Shown here piece by piece: positions 53,194-62,006 of a DNA stretch of 64,000 nucleotides (positions are counted from its first letter, which is position 1; every line of letters starts with the position of its first letter). The notes beneath the pieces are model-generated. The model was not told where the DNA came from. It did no database searches and worked only from the letters and a program-made list of their open reading frames with translations. Source of the DNA: Malania oleifera (taxonomy: Eukaryota; Streptophyta; Magnoliopsida; Santalales; Ximeniaceae); the NCBI RefSeq assembly GCF_029873635.1, contig NC_080426.1, positions 52,962,093 through 53,026,092 on the forward strand. Reading direction: 5' to 3'. The translations under genes and the position numbers were made by a program.

Positions 53194-54405
53194 TTAATCA
53201 GAGGCTTCCATAGACCCACTTTCATCTTCCTCTTCTTCTTGTTCACCAGATTTTTCAGCAGATTCATCATCACTAGATGGAGCAGAGCTGATATCCATTT
53301 GAGATTTGCCTTTGGAAGAGCTAGCCAAATGTTTCTCAATCTTTTCAACTTGCTGAACAAGTCTTGAACAATGAGTTTCCATAGTGGAAACCTTCCCTCG
53401 AAGTGTACCAAGTCCAAATTGCATTCCATCACTGAAGGTCATATAGTGATTGTAATAAAGAACGAACCAAGAGGGAGTATCTGGGTTAAGCTTTACTGAA
53501 GGAGTTGGCATGGAAGGTGGACGAAATAGTGTAGATGATATGTGATGATGTCCCTTGTGAAACCATCCTTGAGGAGTTTGCTTATATCCCATACGCTTAA
53601 GAATAGTATTAGAAAAGATATTGTAATGGGTCTTACTAGTGAATTTAAATGATGGTGTGGGAACATTGAAATGTGCAAATATCATATTTAAGATCCCAGT
53701 ATATGGTAGAATGACATGAGGGGCATCAACTTTCATATTGATCCATTTGAGAAGTAAACTTGGAAGATCCATCTTTTTTCCTTTGAGAATACACCACATA
53801 ACAAGACAATCTAAAAAGGAAATATGATTATGAGAACCAGAACGTGTTAGGATATTATATGTAATAAGTTTGTGCAAGATTAAAGCTTGGAGATTGAGCT
53901 ATTTGTAAAGAGGTGGATGCCCAAATGAGATAGGTGTATCAGTTATGATTAAAGGTAAAAATTCCTTTGGAGTAAATCCTTGGGTCATGATCCATTGTTT
54001 CTCAGCAATTTGAACCTCAAAATCTCTTGGCTTGACTCAAAGAATTTTTCCCAAATATATGGGAGTAAGATGAATACTTTCGCCTAGAAAATTTTTTTTT
54101 ATCCCATTTTCAATTTTCTCCATGTTAGCATAGAAAATCCAAACCACGTTTGGATAGTACCCTTTTTCTTGATACATGATAAATTGTTCCCACCCAATTT
54201 CCTTAAAATTTTTTGTGATTTCAGGATAATCAAAATTAAAGAAAGTAACATCAAGTATTTTACCTAAGATTGGTTCGGCTAAAGAGATTTGATTCCTATA
54301 GAGAGTTTTAGCATGAGGAGTTACTAACCACTTCTCTACTTCATCATTGTTGATCCTTGTGGAGGTGGAGGAACCTTTGTTACTAGCCGATTTGATCTGT
54401 GGCAT
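53194..54405 (-). pseudogene. M3 additional ORF (plant transposon-protein domain), two stops
   Basis: ATG at 54405 (MPQIKSASNKGSS), about 403 codons in one frame to the stop at 53194, with only two in-frame stops (TGA 54034-54036, TAG near 53900). Domains: a basic Ser-rich start, then a block with GWEQFIMYQEKGYYPNVVW and FYANM, and IHLTPIYLGKIL. After the first stop FTPKEFLPLIITDTPISFG follows; after the second, RSGSHNHISFLDCLVMWCIL, DLPSLLLKWIN and LPYTGILNMIFAHFNVP. The pattern (FYANM, RSGS, DLP, LPY-ILxxIFxHFxVP) is that of the 'putative plant transposon protein' family (Pfam Transposase_32, from memory). The C-terminus is a short coiled coil and an acidic Ser/Glu tail. No transmembrane segment is evident. 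Function unknown. Confidence 0.8.
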
Positions 54406-54733
54406 GTTTTGTTTTGAAGAGGGAAGCTGATAAACCCTCGATTTTTTATGCGAAATGATGTAGAGGTGATGTTTGATTCAAGGTTTCAGACTGATTTGGA
54501 AGAGGAATTTGTTTGGAAAAGAGTAGGAATGAGGATTTTCGGAGAGAGAGGGGAAGTGGCAGGTGCCTGAGGGAAGTTAAAAAGACATATGACAGGGTTT
54601 TAAACCCTACCCCTTGTGAGACAGTCGCCTGCTAGGAGAAGGCAGGCGCCTATCAAATAAGAAAACATAAAGTCAGCAGCATGGCAGTCACCTGGCACCT
54701 AGGTGGCAATCGCCTGCCAAGCAGAACACTTGT
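54406..54733 (-). promoter_or_regulatory. Promoter-like block between M3 RNase H and the additional ORF
   Basis: Directly after the RNase H stop lies an array of the same palindromes as in the LTR: 'ggtggcaatcgcctgccaag' (54702-54721), 'ggcagtcacctggc' (54683-54696), 'ggcaggcgcct' (54641-54651), 'acagtcgcctgc' (54621-54632), and a further one at 54558-54570. On the minus strand it is followed by GGGTTTAAAACCC (54595-54607, TATA-like) and by a C/T-rich stretch (54475-54560) typical of plant leaders, then the ATG. A 'ccctcag' 3'-splice-like site occurs at about 54570-54576. Confidence 0.55.
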
Positions 54734-55276
54734 TTAGGTTGCTTCTCGTATATGCATCATTCCTAATTCTTGTCTAATGAGTATGAACCACTCTTCAAAG
54801 AGTGGTTTTGTGAATATGTCTACTAATTGGTCGTTTGTATTTACAAATTCTAGCATTATGTCTTTGTTTTGCACATGATCTCTCAAGAAGTGATGTCTTA
54901 TGTCAATATGTTTTGTTCTTGAGTGAGATACCGGATTTTTTGAAATATTTATGGCACTTGTGCTATCACATTTTATTGGAATAGTTTGATATTGAAATTT
55001 GAAATCTTTTAGTTGTTGTTTCATATACAATGTTTGGGCACAGCAACTCCCTGCTGCTATGTATTTTGCTTCTGTTGTGGATAATGCCACAGAGTTTTGT
55101 TTCTTTTAAGACCAGGAGACTAAAGAGTGTTCTAGAAAATGACAAGTTTCACTAGTGCTTTTTCTATCTATCTTGCATCTAGCAAAGTCTGCATCAGTAT
55201 AGCTTATCATTTCAAATTCAGTTCCCTTTGGATACCATAAGCCTAGTTTAAGTGTGCCTAAAAGATATCTAAGGAT
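54734..55276 (-). pseudogene. M3 RNase H, broken
   Basis: On the minus strand: TAA-type stop and the ILRYLLGTLKLGLWYPK block, then ISYTDADFARCKIDRKST (first Asp kept), HSLVSW and a stop near 55108. Then an open stretch: ALSTTEAKYIAAGSCCAQTLYMKQQLKDF (Glu kept), IKCDSTSAINISKNPVSHSRTKH (Asp kept), HFLRDHVQNKDIMLEFVNTNDQLVDIFTKPL, ending MMHIREAT. All three acids are kept, and QW of the usual DEQWADIF is QL. Confidence 0.9.
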
Positions 55277-56218
55277 TCATTTAACTGCTATTTGGTGTGA
55301 TTCTTTAGGAGCTGATTGGAACCTAGCACACATACATACACTAAGCATAATATCTGGTCTACTTGTTGTTAAGTAAAGTAAGTTTCCTATCATGCCTCGG
55401 TAGTGCTTTGTATCTACTTGTTTCCCTTTTTCATCCTTGTCAAGACTAGTTGAGGTGCTCATGGGAGTTCCTATAGATTTACTTTCTTCCATATCAAACT
55501 TCTTTAACATGTCTTTAATATACTTAGTTTGATTTATAAAAGTTCCATTTTTTGCTTGTTCGATTTGTAACCCTAGGAAGTAATTTAACTTTTCCATCAT
55601 GCTCATCTCAAAATCTTTTTGCATAGACTTAGCAAATTCATTACCCAAATCCTCATGAGTTGCTCCAAAAATAATATCATCAACATAAATTTGTACTATT
55701 AGCATGTCTTTGTTTTTGGTTTTTATAAAAAAAGTGCTATCTATCTTTCCTCTTGAAAATTTGTTTTCAATTAGGAACTTGTTTAGTCTTTCATATCAAG
55801 CTCTAGGAGCTTGTTTCAATCCATATAAAGCTTTTGTTAACTTAAATATACGATTTGAATTTTTTGAATTTTCAAAACCTAGAGGTTGTTTAACATATAC
55901 TTCTTCATTTATATATCCCTTTAAGAAATCACTTTTTACGTCTATTTGGTATAATTTAAAATCCTTATAGGTTGCATAAGCTAAGAGCATCCTAATTGCT
56001 TCCATTCTTGCTACGGGAGCAAAGGTTTCATCGTAATTAATACCTTCTTCTTCATTATAACCTTGTGCTACTAGCCTAACTTTATTTCTTATAATTATCC
56101 CATTTTCATCATTTTTATTTCTAAATACCCATTTAGTTCTTATGATTAATTTGTCTTTGGGTTTAGGCATAAGCTCCCACACTTGACTTCTTTCAAATTG
56201 ATTTAGTTCCTCTTGCAT
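55277..56218 (-). pseudogene. M3 reverse transcriptase, nearly intact
   Basis: [107 protein letters not shown], then TGA at the Trp of AWYERL (about 55794-55796). A short piece with FLIENKFSRGKIDSTFFIKTKNKDM follows, and then a 142-codon open run with [17 protein letters not shown] (YVDD intact), FEMSMMEKLNYFLGLQIEQ, KYIKDMLKKFDMEES, GMIGNLLYLTTSRPDIM and CMCARFQSAPKESH. All quoted pieces are in their natural order with one TGG to TGA stop as the main defect. Confidence 0.93.
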
Positions 56219-57435
56219 AACTATAATCTAAGAATCATCTTTTAAGGCTTCTTCAATATTCTTGGATTCATCTTGACATAAAAGGCATAATGGTTGCAAA
56301 TATTTTTCAATGAAGCTCGAGTGGTTATTCCTTTTGAAGTTTCACCAAGAATTTGTTCTTTTGGGTGACTTTTAGCATATCTCTATTCTTTAGGTAGTTC
56401 TAGATTTTCTACAATGTTTTCATTTGAAGTTTCATTATTATTTTCTTCTTTTATTTCAAGATCTTCTTCTTTTAGTGGAATATCTTCTTCTTCATTAATC
56501 TTAATTTTACTGTCCTAATTGTTGGATTCATTAAATCTTATGTGTGTTGATTCAATGATAGTAAGAGTTCTTCTATTATAAACCCTATAGGCTTTGCTAT
56601 TTGTAGAGTAGCCTAAGAAGATACCTTCATCAGATTTTGCATCAAACTTACCTAAATCATCTTTAGTGTTAAGGATAAAACATTTGCATCCAAATACATG
56701 AAAGTAGGAGATATTAGGTTTTCTATCTTTCCATTGTTCATACGGGGTTTTGTCTATACTTGGTCTTATAGACACCCTATTTATAATATAACATGTTGTA
56801 TTTACAGCTTTAGCCCAAAAGTATTTAGGTAGGTTATTTTCGTTTATCATTGCTCTTGCCATTTCTTGTAGGGTTCTATTTTTTCTTTCTATCACTCCAT
56901 TTTGTTGTGGAGTTCTAGGTGCTAAGAAATTATGATTTATTCCATATTCATTACAAAATTTATCAACTTCTTTGTTTTTAAACTCCCTACCTTGATCACT
57001 TCTAAAACTTGTCACATTATAGCCCTTTTCGTTTTGTAATTTCTTACATAGAGAGATTAGCATGTCACAGACTTCATCTTTGTTTGCTAGGAATAATACC
57101 AAAGTGAATCTTGAATAATCATCCACTATTACAAAAGCATATTGTTTTTCTCCTAGGCTTAAGGTTCTAGTTGGACCAAATAAGTCTAGGTGTAATAGTT
57201 CTAGAAGTCTTTTAGTAGATATATATTTTTTCTTTTTAAAGCTTGTTTTAACCAGCTTTCCTTTTTGGCATGCATCACACATCTTGTCTTTTATGAATTT
57301 GGTATTTGGTAATCCTTTTACAAGATTTTTCTTTGATAATTTGGATAATAGGTCCATGCTAGCATGTCCTAATTTCCTATGCCATAGCCAACTTATTTCA
57401 TTCATAGCTGCCAAACAAGTCACGTTTTGATTCAC
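56219..57435 (-). pseudogene. M3 integrase, open catalytic core
   Basis: A 306-codon open run (57435-56515) holds the zinc-binding region (LWHRKLGHASMDLLSKL, CDACQKGK), the core with HLDLFGPTRTLSLGEK, FVIVDDYSRFTLVLF, FRSDQGREFKN and GVIERKNRT. D, D and E are all present. WAKAVNTTCYIINRV, SYFHVFGCKCFILN, FDAKSDEGIFLGYSTNSKAYRVYNRRTLTIIESTH follow. The linker to RT (56514-56219) is acidic and broken by stops, the first near 56516. This is the longest intact catalytic domain in the window. Confidence 0.93.
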
Positions 57436-57442
57436 TAGATTT

Positions 57443-57802
57443 TCAAGGTTTATACCATAAACATTTATTTATCCTATGAGCTATAAACAAGGTTTTATTT
57501 TCTTTAGGATTTTGCATGACACATTTTTCTTTCTTAAAGGTTATTTCAAACCCTTTGTCACTCAATTGGCTAATGCTTAAAAGGTTGTGTTTTAATCCTT
57601 CTTCTAATAACACATTATCAATGGTAATAGAAGGTTCTTTACCTATTCTCCCAATGCCAATAATCTTATCTTTGGCATTATCACCGAAGGTGACATATCC
57701 TCCATCCTTTTTTCTTAGAGAGGTAAACTTGGACTTATTGCCAGTCATGTGTCTTGAACACCCGTTGTCCAAATACCACTTATCCGTTGACGATGTTGTC
57801 AT
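57443..57802 (-). pseudogene. M3 protease with DNG in place of DSG
   Basis: Retroviral-type aspartic protease that would cut the polyprotein. On the minus strand: STDKWYLDNGCSRHMTGNKSKF, GGYVTFGDNAKDKIIGIG, PSITIDNVLLEEGLKHNLLSISQLSDKGFEITF. The catalytic triad is D-N-G (plus 57761-57769), where B and C have D-S-G. Ser to Asn needs one G to A change (AGC to AAC). A shift near 57443 separates it from the integrase frame. The upstream stop TAG at the gag end (near 57812) is the natural or mutated gag boundary. Confidence 0.88.
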
Positions 57803-59596
57803 AAAACATACCTACAATGGAGGATTCATTGTGTTAGTCTTTGGAACCCAATTTCTTTTAACTTTCTTTGTTTTGTTGTTAGTTCCATTATTAACTTTCC
57901 ATTCTTCTTATACTTTAACATATTTTCTTTTTAGTGGGCAATCAAATATTACATGACCTTTAGTCTTGCACATATAGCAAGTAATGTGTTCATGTTTGTT
58001 GTTTGAGGAAGTGCTAGCATAGTGCTTGGCTTCCTTGACGAAGTATCCCATGCATAATTTCTTATTCTTTTTATTTTTATTTTCCATTATAACCTATTCC
58101 TTCTTTATTTCCATGTAGCCTTTACTGTCCAATCATCTTTTCAAAATTATCTTTACCTTTTGTAAGTTATATATAATTTTTTCTTTATCCTCTACTAATT
58201 TCTTAAGTTCATTCACTTCTAAATCCTTTTTATTCAAGTTTTCTTTATGAGTTTTGCCTAATTCTTGAGTTACTTTATTTACTTCCTCCTCTAACTTCTC
58301 AATGCACGAGTCTTTTTCTTTTTCAATGGTTTTGAATGATTCAAGTTGCTTCAATAGTTCTTTATTTTGATCCTTCAAGGTTATATTTCTTTTGGAAATT
58401 TTTATAAATCTTTTATGTAGGGAAAACAATTCAGCTTGTAATTCCTTGTATGAGGGCATACCATCACATGACTCATCACAAGATTCATTGCAAGATTCTG
58501 TTGAAGAGTAGCAGGAATTTACCTCTTCATCATTCGCCATGAAGCATATGTTTGCCATCTCTTGTCCACTTGATTCGTTTTCCATTTCGCTGGAGCTTGA
58601 GTCATCCCAAGTAGCCTTCATAGCTTTCTTCTTTTTCTTCTTATCTTTCTTGAGCGATGGGCAGTCCGGTTTGATATGCCCTAGTTTCTTGTAGTGATAG
58701 CATATTGGAGGTTCATTTTTACTTTTATTTTCTTTTCTACTTGATTCTCCTTTTTTTAGTTTTCCTTTTATTGAACTTTCTGGGAAATCTTTTATTCCTT
58801 CTAGAAAACTTACCTAGTCTCTTAGTGATGAATGCTAATCTATCTTGATCTAAGTCACTTGTTTCACTTTCCTCTTCACTTGAGCTATGGCTAGATGCTT
58901 TTAGTGCAATAGATTTCTTATGCTTTGATTCAGTATTTCTTTCTTTTAAAGTCATTTCATAGGTAAGGAGTGAACCTATGAGTTCATCTAACTAAGTGGT
59001 CTTAAGGTTTTTGCCTTCGGTAATTGTTGTAGCCTTTGGTTCCCATTTGGAGGGAAGGCCTCTCAAATTTTCCTAATCATTTCATAGGTGGTATAATTTT
59101 TTCCTAGGGCACTTAAGGAATTGATTATTTAGGTGAATCTTGTGTACATACTTGATATGGTTTTATCTGGATTCATCTTGAATGCTTCATACTCTCTTAT
59201 TAACATGTCTATCCTATTGTCCCTAACATCAATAGTTCCTTCATATGTAATTTCTAATTTGTCCCATATTTCTTTAGCCGTCTTGCAAGCCATGACCCTC
59301 TTAAATTCGTTAGCGTCTAAAGCACAATACAAAGCATTTATAGCACTTGAATTTATTTGAAGCATTTTATAACTTGAATCGATCATATCCTTTTTCCTTT
59401 TTGGAATCTGTTTTCCATCAACTATTTTAGCGGGAATGAGGTCTCCATCCATAACTACTTCCCACGCTTTCCAATCCATGTATTGGAGGAAGATTTGCAT
59501 TCTCTTTTTCCAAAAGGTGTAGTTGTGTCCACAAAATATTGGTGGACGAGTTGAGGATTGGCCCTCTCCAAAAGAAGCTATTCCTATGTTTTCCAT
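57803..59596 (-). pseudogene. M3 gag polyprotein, broken
   Basis: ATG at 59596: MENIGIASFGEGQSS, FWKKRMQIFLQYMDWKAWEV, ALYCALDANEFKRV, AKEIWDKLEITYEG, DMLIREYEAF, MYTRFT, then a stop near 59130 and a shift near 59070. LIGSLLTYEMTLKERN, the Ser/Glu linker, a Lys/Arg-rich patch, and a first knuckle in which the second Cys is Tyr (CYHYKKLGHIKPDC, Tyr codon 58691-58693) follow. Next come TWDDSSSSEMENESS, an acidic Ser/Cys segment, and a long coiled-coil-like Lys/Glu region to about 58133. The second knuckle is intact (CYMCKTKGHVIFDC, about 57945-57985), and the tail is KRNWVPKTNTMNPPL. TGC to TAC in the knuckle is again a G to A change. Confidence 0.9.
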
Positions 59597-59654
59597 TTAG
59601 ATCTTTTCATAGCTTCTTGTGAAGAATTTGCTATAACTAAGCTCTTATACCAAT
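59597..59654 (-). other. M3 primer binding site and leader
   Basis: On the minus strand ATTGGTATAAGAGCTTAG follows the LTR end at once (plus 59637-59654). This is TGGTATCAGAGC with one change, the tRNA-Met type. Only ~40 bases lie before the gag ATG. Confidence 0.85.
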
Positions 59655-60131
59655 TGAAATTAGGATAACTTCCCAAGAAAGGGGTGAATTGGGATTTTAA
59701 AATTCTTTCCTTTTTAATACTTTGTTTTATATCAACAATCACAACAAGCAATCACAAAATCAAGTCAACCATAACCAATCAATAAAATAATCAAAATCTT
59801 GATCTTTATATCAATAGCCCTATATCAAAATGTAAAGCATGCAGAATTTATATAAGCCCTGTGTTATTCCACAATCACACTTCTTCCTCATGTTTAGTAA
59901 TTAAACAAACTTTCAAATTAATAAGTTTAGGATGATCAACCAATGTAGTCCCTTTCGGTTTCCGCAATCAATGCTGATCAAGTTAAAACAAATTATCTTC
60001 TGGTCTATTTAACAATCATACACTCAGAATTTAACAATTTAAAGCATACACGCGGGTTGTAATTTTTGCTGAAAAATAAAGAGTAAGGAAGAAGAGAGAC
60101 TCAAGGTTTTACGAGGTTCGGCTTATACCCA

Positions 60132-60165
60132 GCCTACGTCCTCGCCTTTGGCAAACCACCAAAGG
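60132..60165 (-). promoter_or_regulatory. Conserved LTR leader hairpin and GGACGTAGG block
   Basis: On the minus strand CCTTTGG (60159-60165), loop TGGTTTG, CCAAAGG (60145-60151), then CGAGGACGTAGGCTGGG. Perfect stem. Confidence 0.65.
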
Positions 60166-60608
60166 ATTCAAAAATATAGTTACATTGACGGGTGGAACAA
60201 TATCGATTACAACCACTCCTTCCTTTAGGCTAGAGCCTGCCTCTCCAAATGATATTCCCTCATTCGGTCTAACGATTCAACAACCTTGAATTTTCTGTAA
60301 ACAAGAAACAAGATAGAGAAAAGTTTTTGTACAAAAGACACTCTCACAGCAGAGTAGATTAGTACAAGATTCAGCACAAGTATACATCAACGTAAATCAA
60401 ATATAAAAGGATTTGTAGCTCAAACTGAATGTAGATCACCAAATATCTTTCAAGTATTGAAAGATTCAGACTTTGAAGGCTCTACTTCGGAATTTGTATC
60501 AGTACTAACTCAGTAGTTGAAGTAGGATGAACACAAGAAAGTTTGAGAGCTTTTAGGGAATTTTGATTGCTAGAAAATTTCTTGGTGTAAAAATCTTTGA
60601 AGTTTGAG

Positions 60609-60980
60609 GCTATTTATAGATATTTTGAAAGTAATTCCTTGCCCTCCAAGTTTACTTGGAATAATCCCCAAGTTTTTCAAAAAATTAGTGTCTAAGAAAT
60701 CCATTTAAAAAATCTTCCCATTGGAGTATTTTAAAAACCGTTTATGCCATAACCTAGCAGTTGCCTCCCACAACGTTGCAGTCATCTACCATAGAGGAAT
60801 TGCAAAACTAAAAATACTAGTAGTCGCCTGCCAGAACCCAGGTAGTCATGTGGCTTGACCACCCAGGCACCTGGCTGTGCTTAAGCAGTCACCTGGCACC
60901 TTACTGCCTTTTTTAAAAAAGTTTTTCTTATTTTGGCAGTCGCCTGCCACAACGAGCCAATCGCCTGGCATATCAGATTT
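60609..60980 (-). promoter_or_regulatory. M3 5' LTR promoter: CAGTCGCCTG array and TATA box
   Basis: 'ggcagtcgcctgccac' (60935-60950), 'gtagtcgcctgcca', 'caggcacctgg' and 'gcagtcacctggc' lie upstream (minus strand) of CTATAAATAG at 60609-60618, about 130 bases from the nearest palindrome. Confidence 0.6.
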
Positions 60981-61388
60981 CGAAAAAAATATCCTTCTTT
61001 TGAACCCTCATTCATTTTGATGTTTTAAGCATTCTTTAGGGTTTTTCTAACATCACTTTTCTAAGTTTCTTTTGTTTTATAAGAGCTTCAATTCAGTTTA
61101 TATTTGAAGTTTACTTGAAGTACTTACATTCAACCATTCTTAAAACTATATTCTTTTGATCTTCAATTGATTCTTTGTTCTTCTGTCATCTTTGAGCTTC
61201 TGATTATCCTTTTTTTCTTGGTCTTTTTGAATAGTACTTTTCATTATGAGCTTCATCATCCTTTTGAGCTTTGAACTATCTCTAAGCTTTGCCTTCTTCC
61301 TGAAAACTTTCATTTGAAACAAACCATATTAAACATATCATGATTTGTTATCATCAAAATAAGAATTGTAAGCCTTGTTAGGCCAACA

Positions 61389-62006
61389 CCACCTTCCCCC
61401 ATAGTGTCACCAGTAGCACATTCGCCATCCCATCTGTCTCCTCTTCCTCAGGTGATCTCACCAGCCAGCTTGGAAATTTTGATTAAGGTTAATTCCCGAA
61501 GCAAGAGGGTCGAGGATACCTTTCCGGCTACGACCTCACCATGAGTTTTCACCGCAAGTGAGGCTCAGTCCCCTACCCATTCTATTGATGTGCCAGTCCC
61601 TGAGACTTTAGCTCTTCCACTTGCTGTCCTAGCCATGACCATAGCTCTAATTCTTCTTGTGGACTTCCTGAGGTTCCTAGTGCCTTTCCAAGTACAACCA
61701 CCTTGCATCATCAGGAGTTATGGTAGAATTCGTACTAGGAATGTTCCCTCACCATCCACCTCTTTGGCTCAATAGGAAACACCTGCACCTACCCTATAGG
61801 CCCCTACTCGTGTGCCATCCCTCGTTCTTTCTTCGCTTGCTATGCTAGTTGTAGTTGGCCATATTTCGTCGGAGGAGGAGGCTGCTACTAGTACAAATTC
61901 TGATGAGGGCCACCAAATTATGGCTGGCCCTCCTTCTGATGCTTTTGGTGACTTAGGTGGCAGTGACTCGAATGACAATGACAGTGGGTCAAATGACAAA
62001 AAATAG
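61389..62006 (+). pseudogene. H additional ORF, C-terminal part
   Basis: After the second CCACC the Pro/Ser/Thr-rich tail of the H additional ORF continues (SLPPSPVAHSPSHLSP-like). It has a few stops, a basic SRSKRVEDTF-like piece, a short hydrophobic run near 61610-61690 (VLAMTIALILLVDFLRFLV in one frame), and an acidic Ser/Asn/Asp-rich end (GGSDSNDNDSGSNDKK) stopping at 62006. Low-complexity tails of this kind end many plant additional ORFs. Stops near 61540 and 61775. The hydrophobic run could be taken for a membrane segment but lies in a broken, low-complexity context. Confidence 0.5.

Larger units (their letters stand above)
51072..61388 (-). mobile_element. Sirevirus M3, complete structure with target duplication
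   Basis: 10,317 bases on the minus strand: 5' LTR 59655-61388, primer site, gag 57803-59596, protease 57443-57802, integrase, RT, RNase H (to 54734), a promoter-like block, an additional ORF (53194-54405), a purine-tract region and 3' LTR 51072-52779. Perfect 5-bp duplication CCACC at 51067-51071 and 61389-61393. It is the only element here with all parts in order, but each frame carries stops or shifts, so it is not expected to be active. Confidence 0.95.
59655..61388 (-). repeat. M3 5' LTR
   Basis: Minus strand TGTTGGCC (61388) to CCTAATTTCA (59655), 1734 bases. Palindrome array at 60750-60980, TATA CTATAAATAG (plus 60609-60618) and hairpin 60132-60165. It is the same as the 3' LTR apart from scattered substitutions and a shorter T run. 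Confidence 0.93.

Noticed and set aside
61590..61775. Hydrophobic run taken as an envelope-type membrane segment in H
   Set aside because: It lies in one frame of a broken, Pro/Ser-rich tail with no signal peptide or other envelope-like features, and the frame relation to the ORF is unsure.
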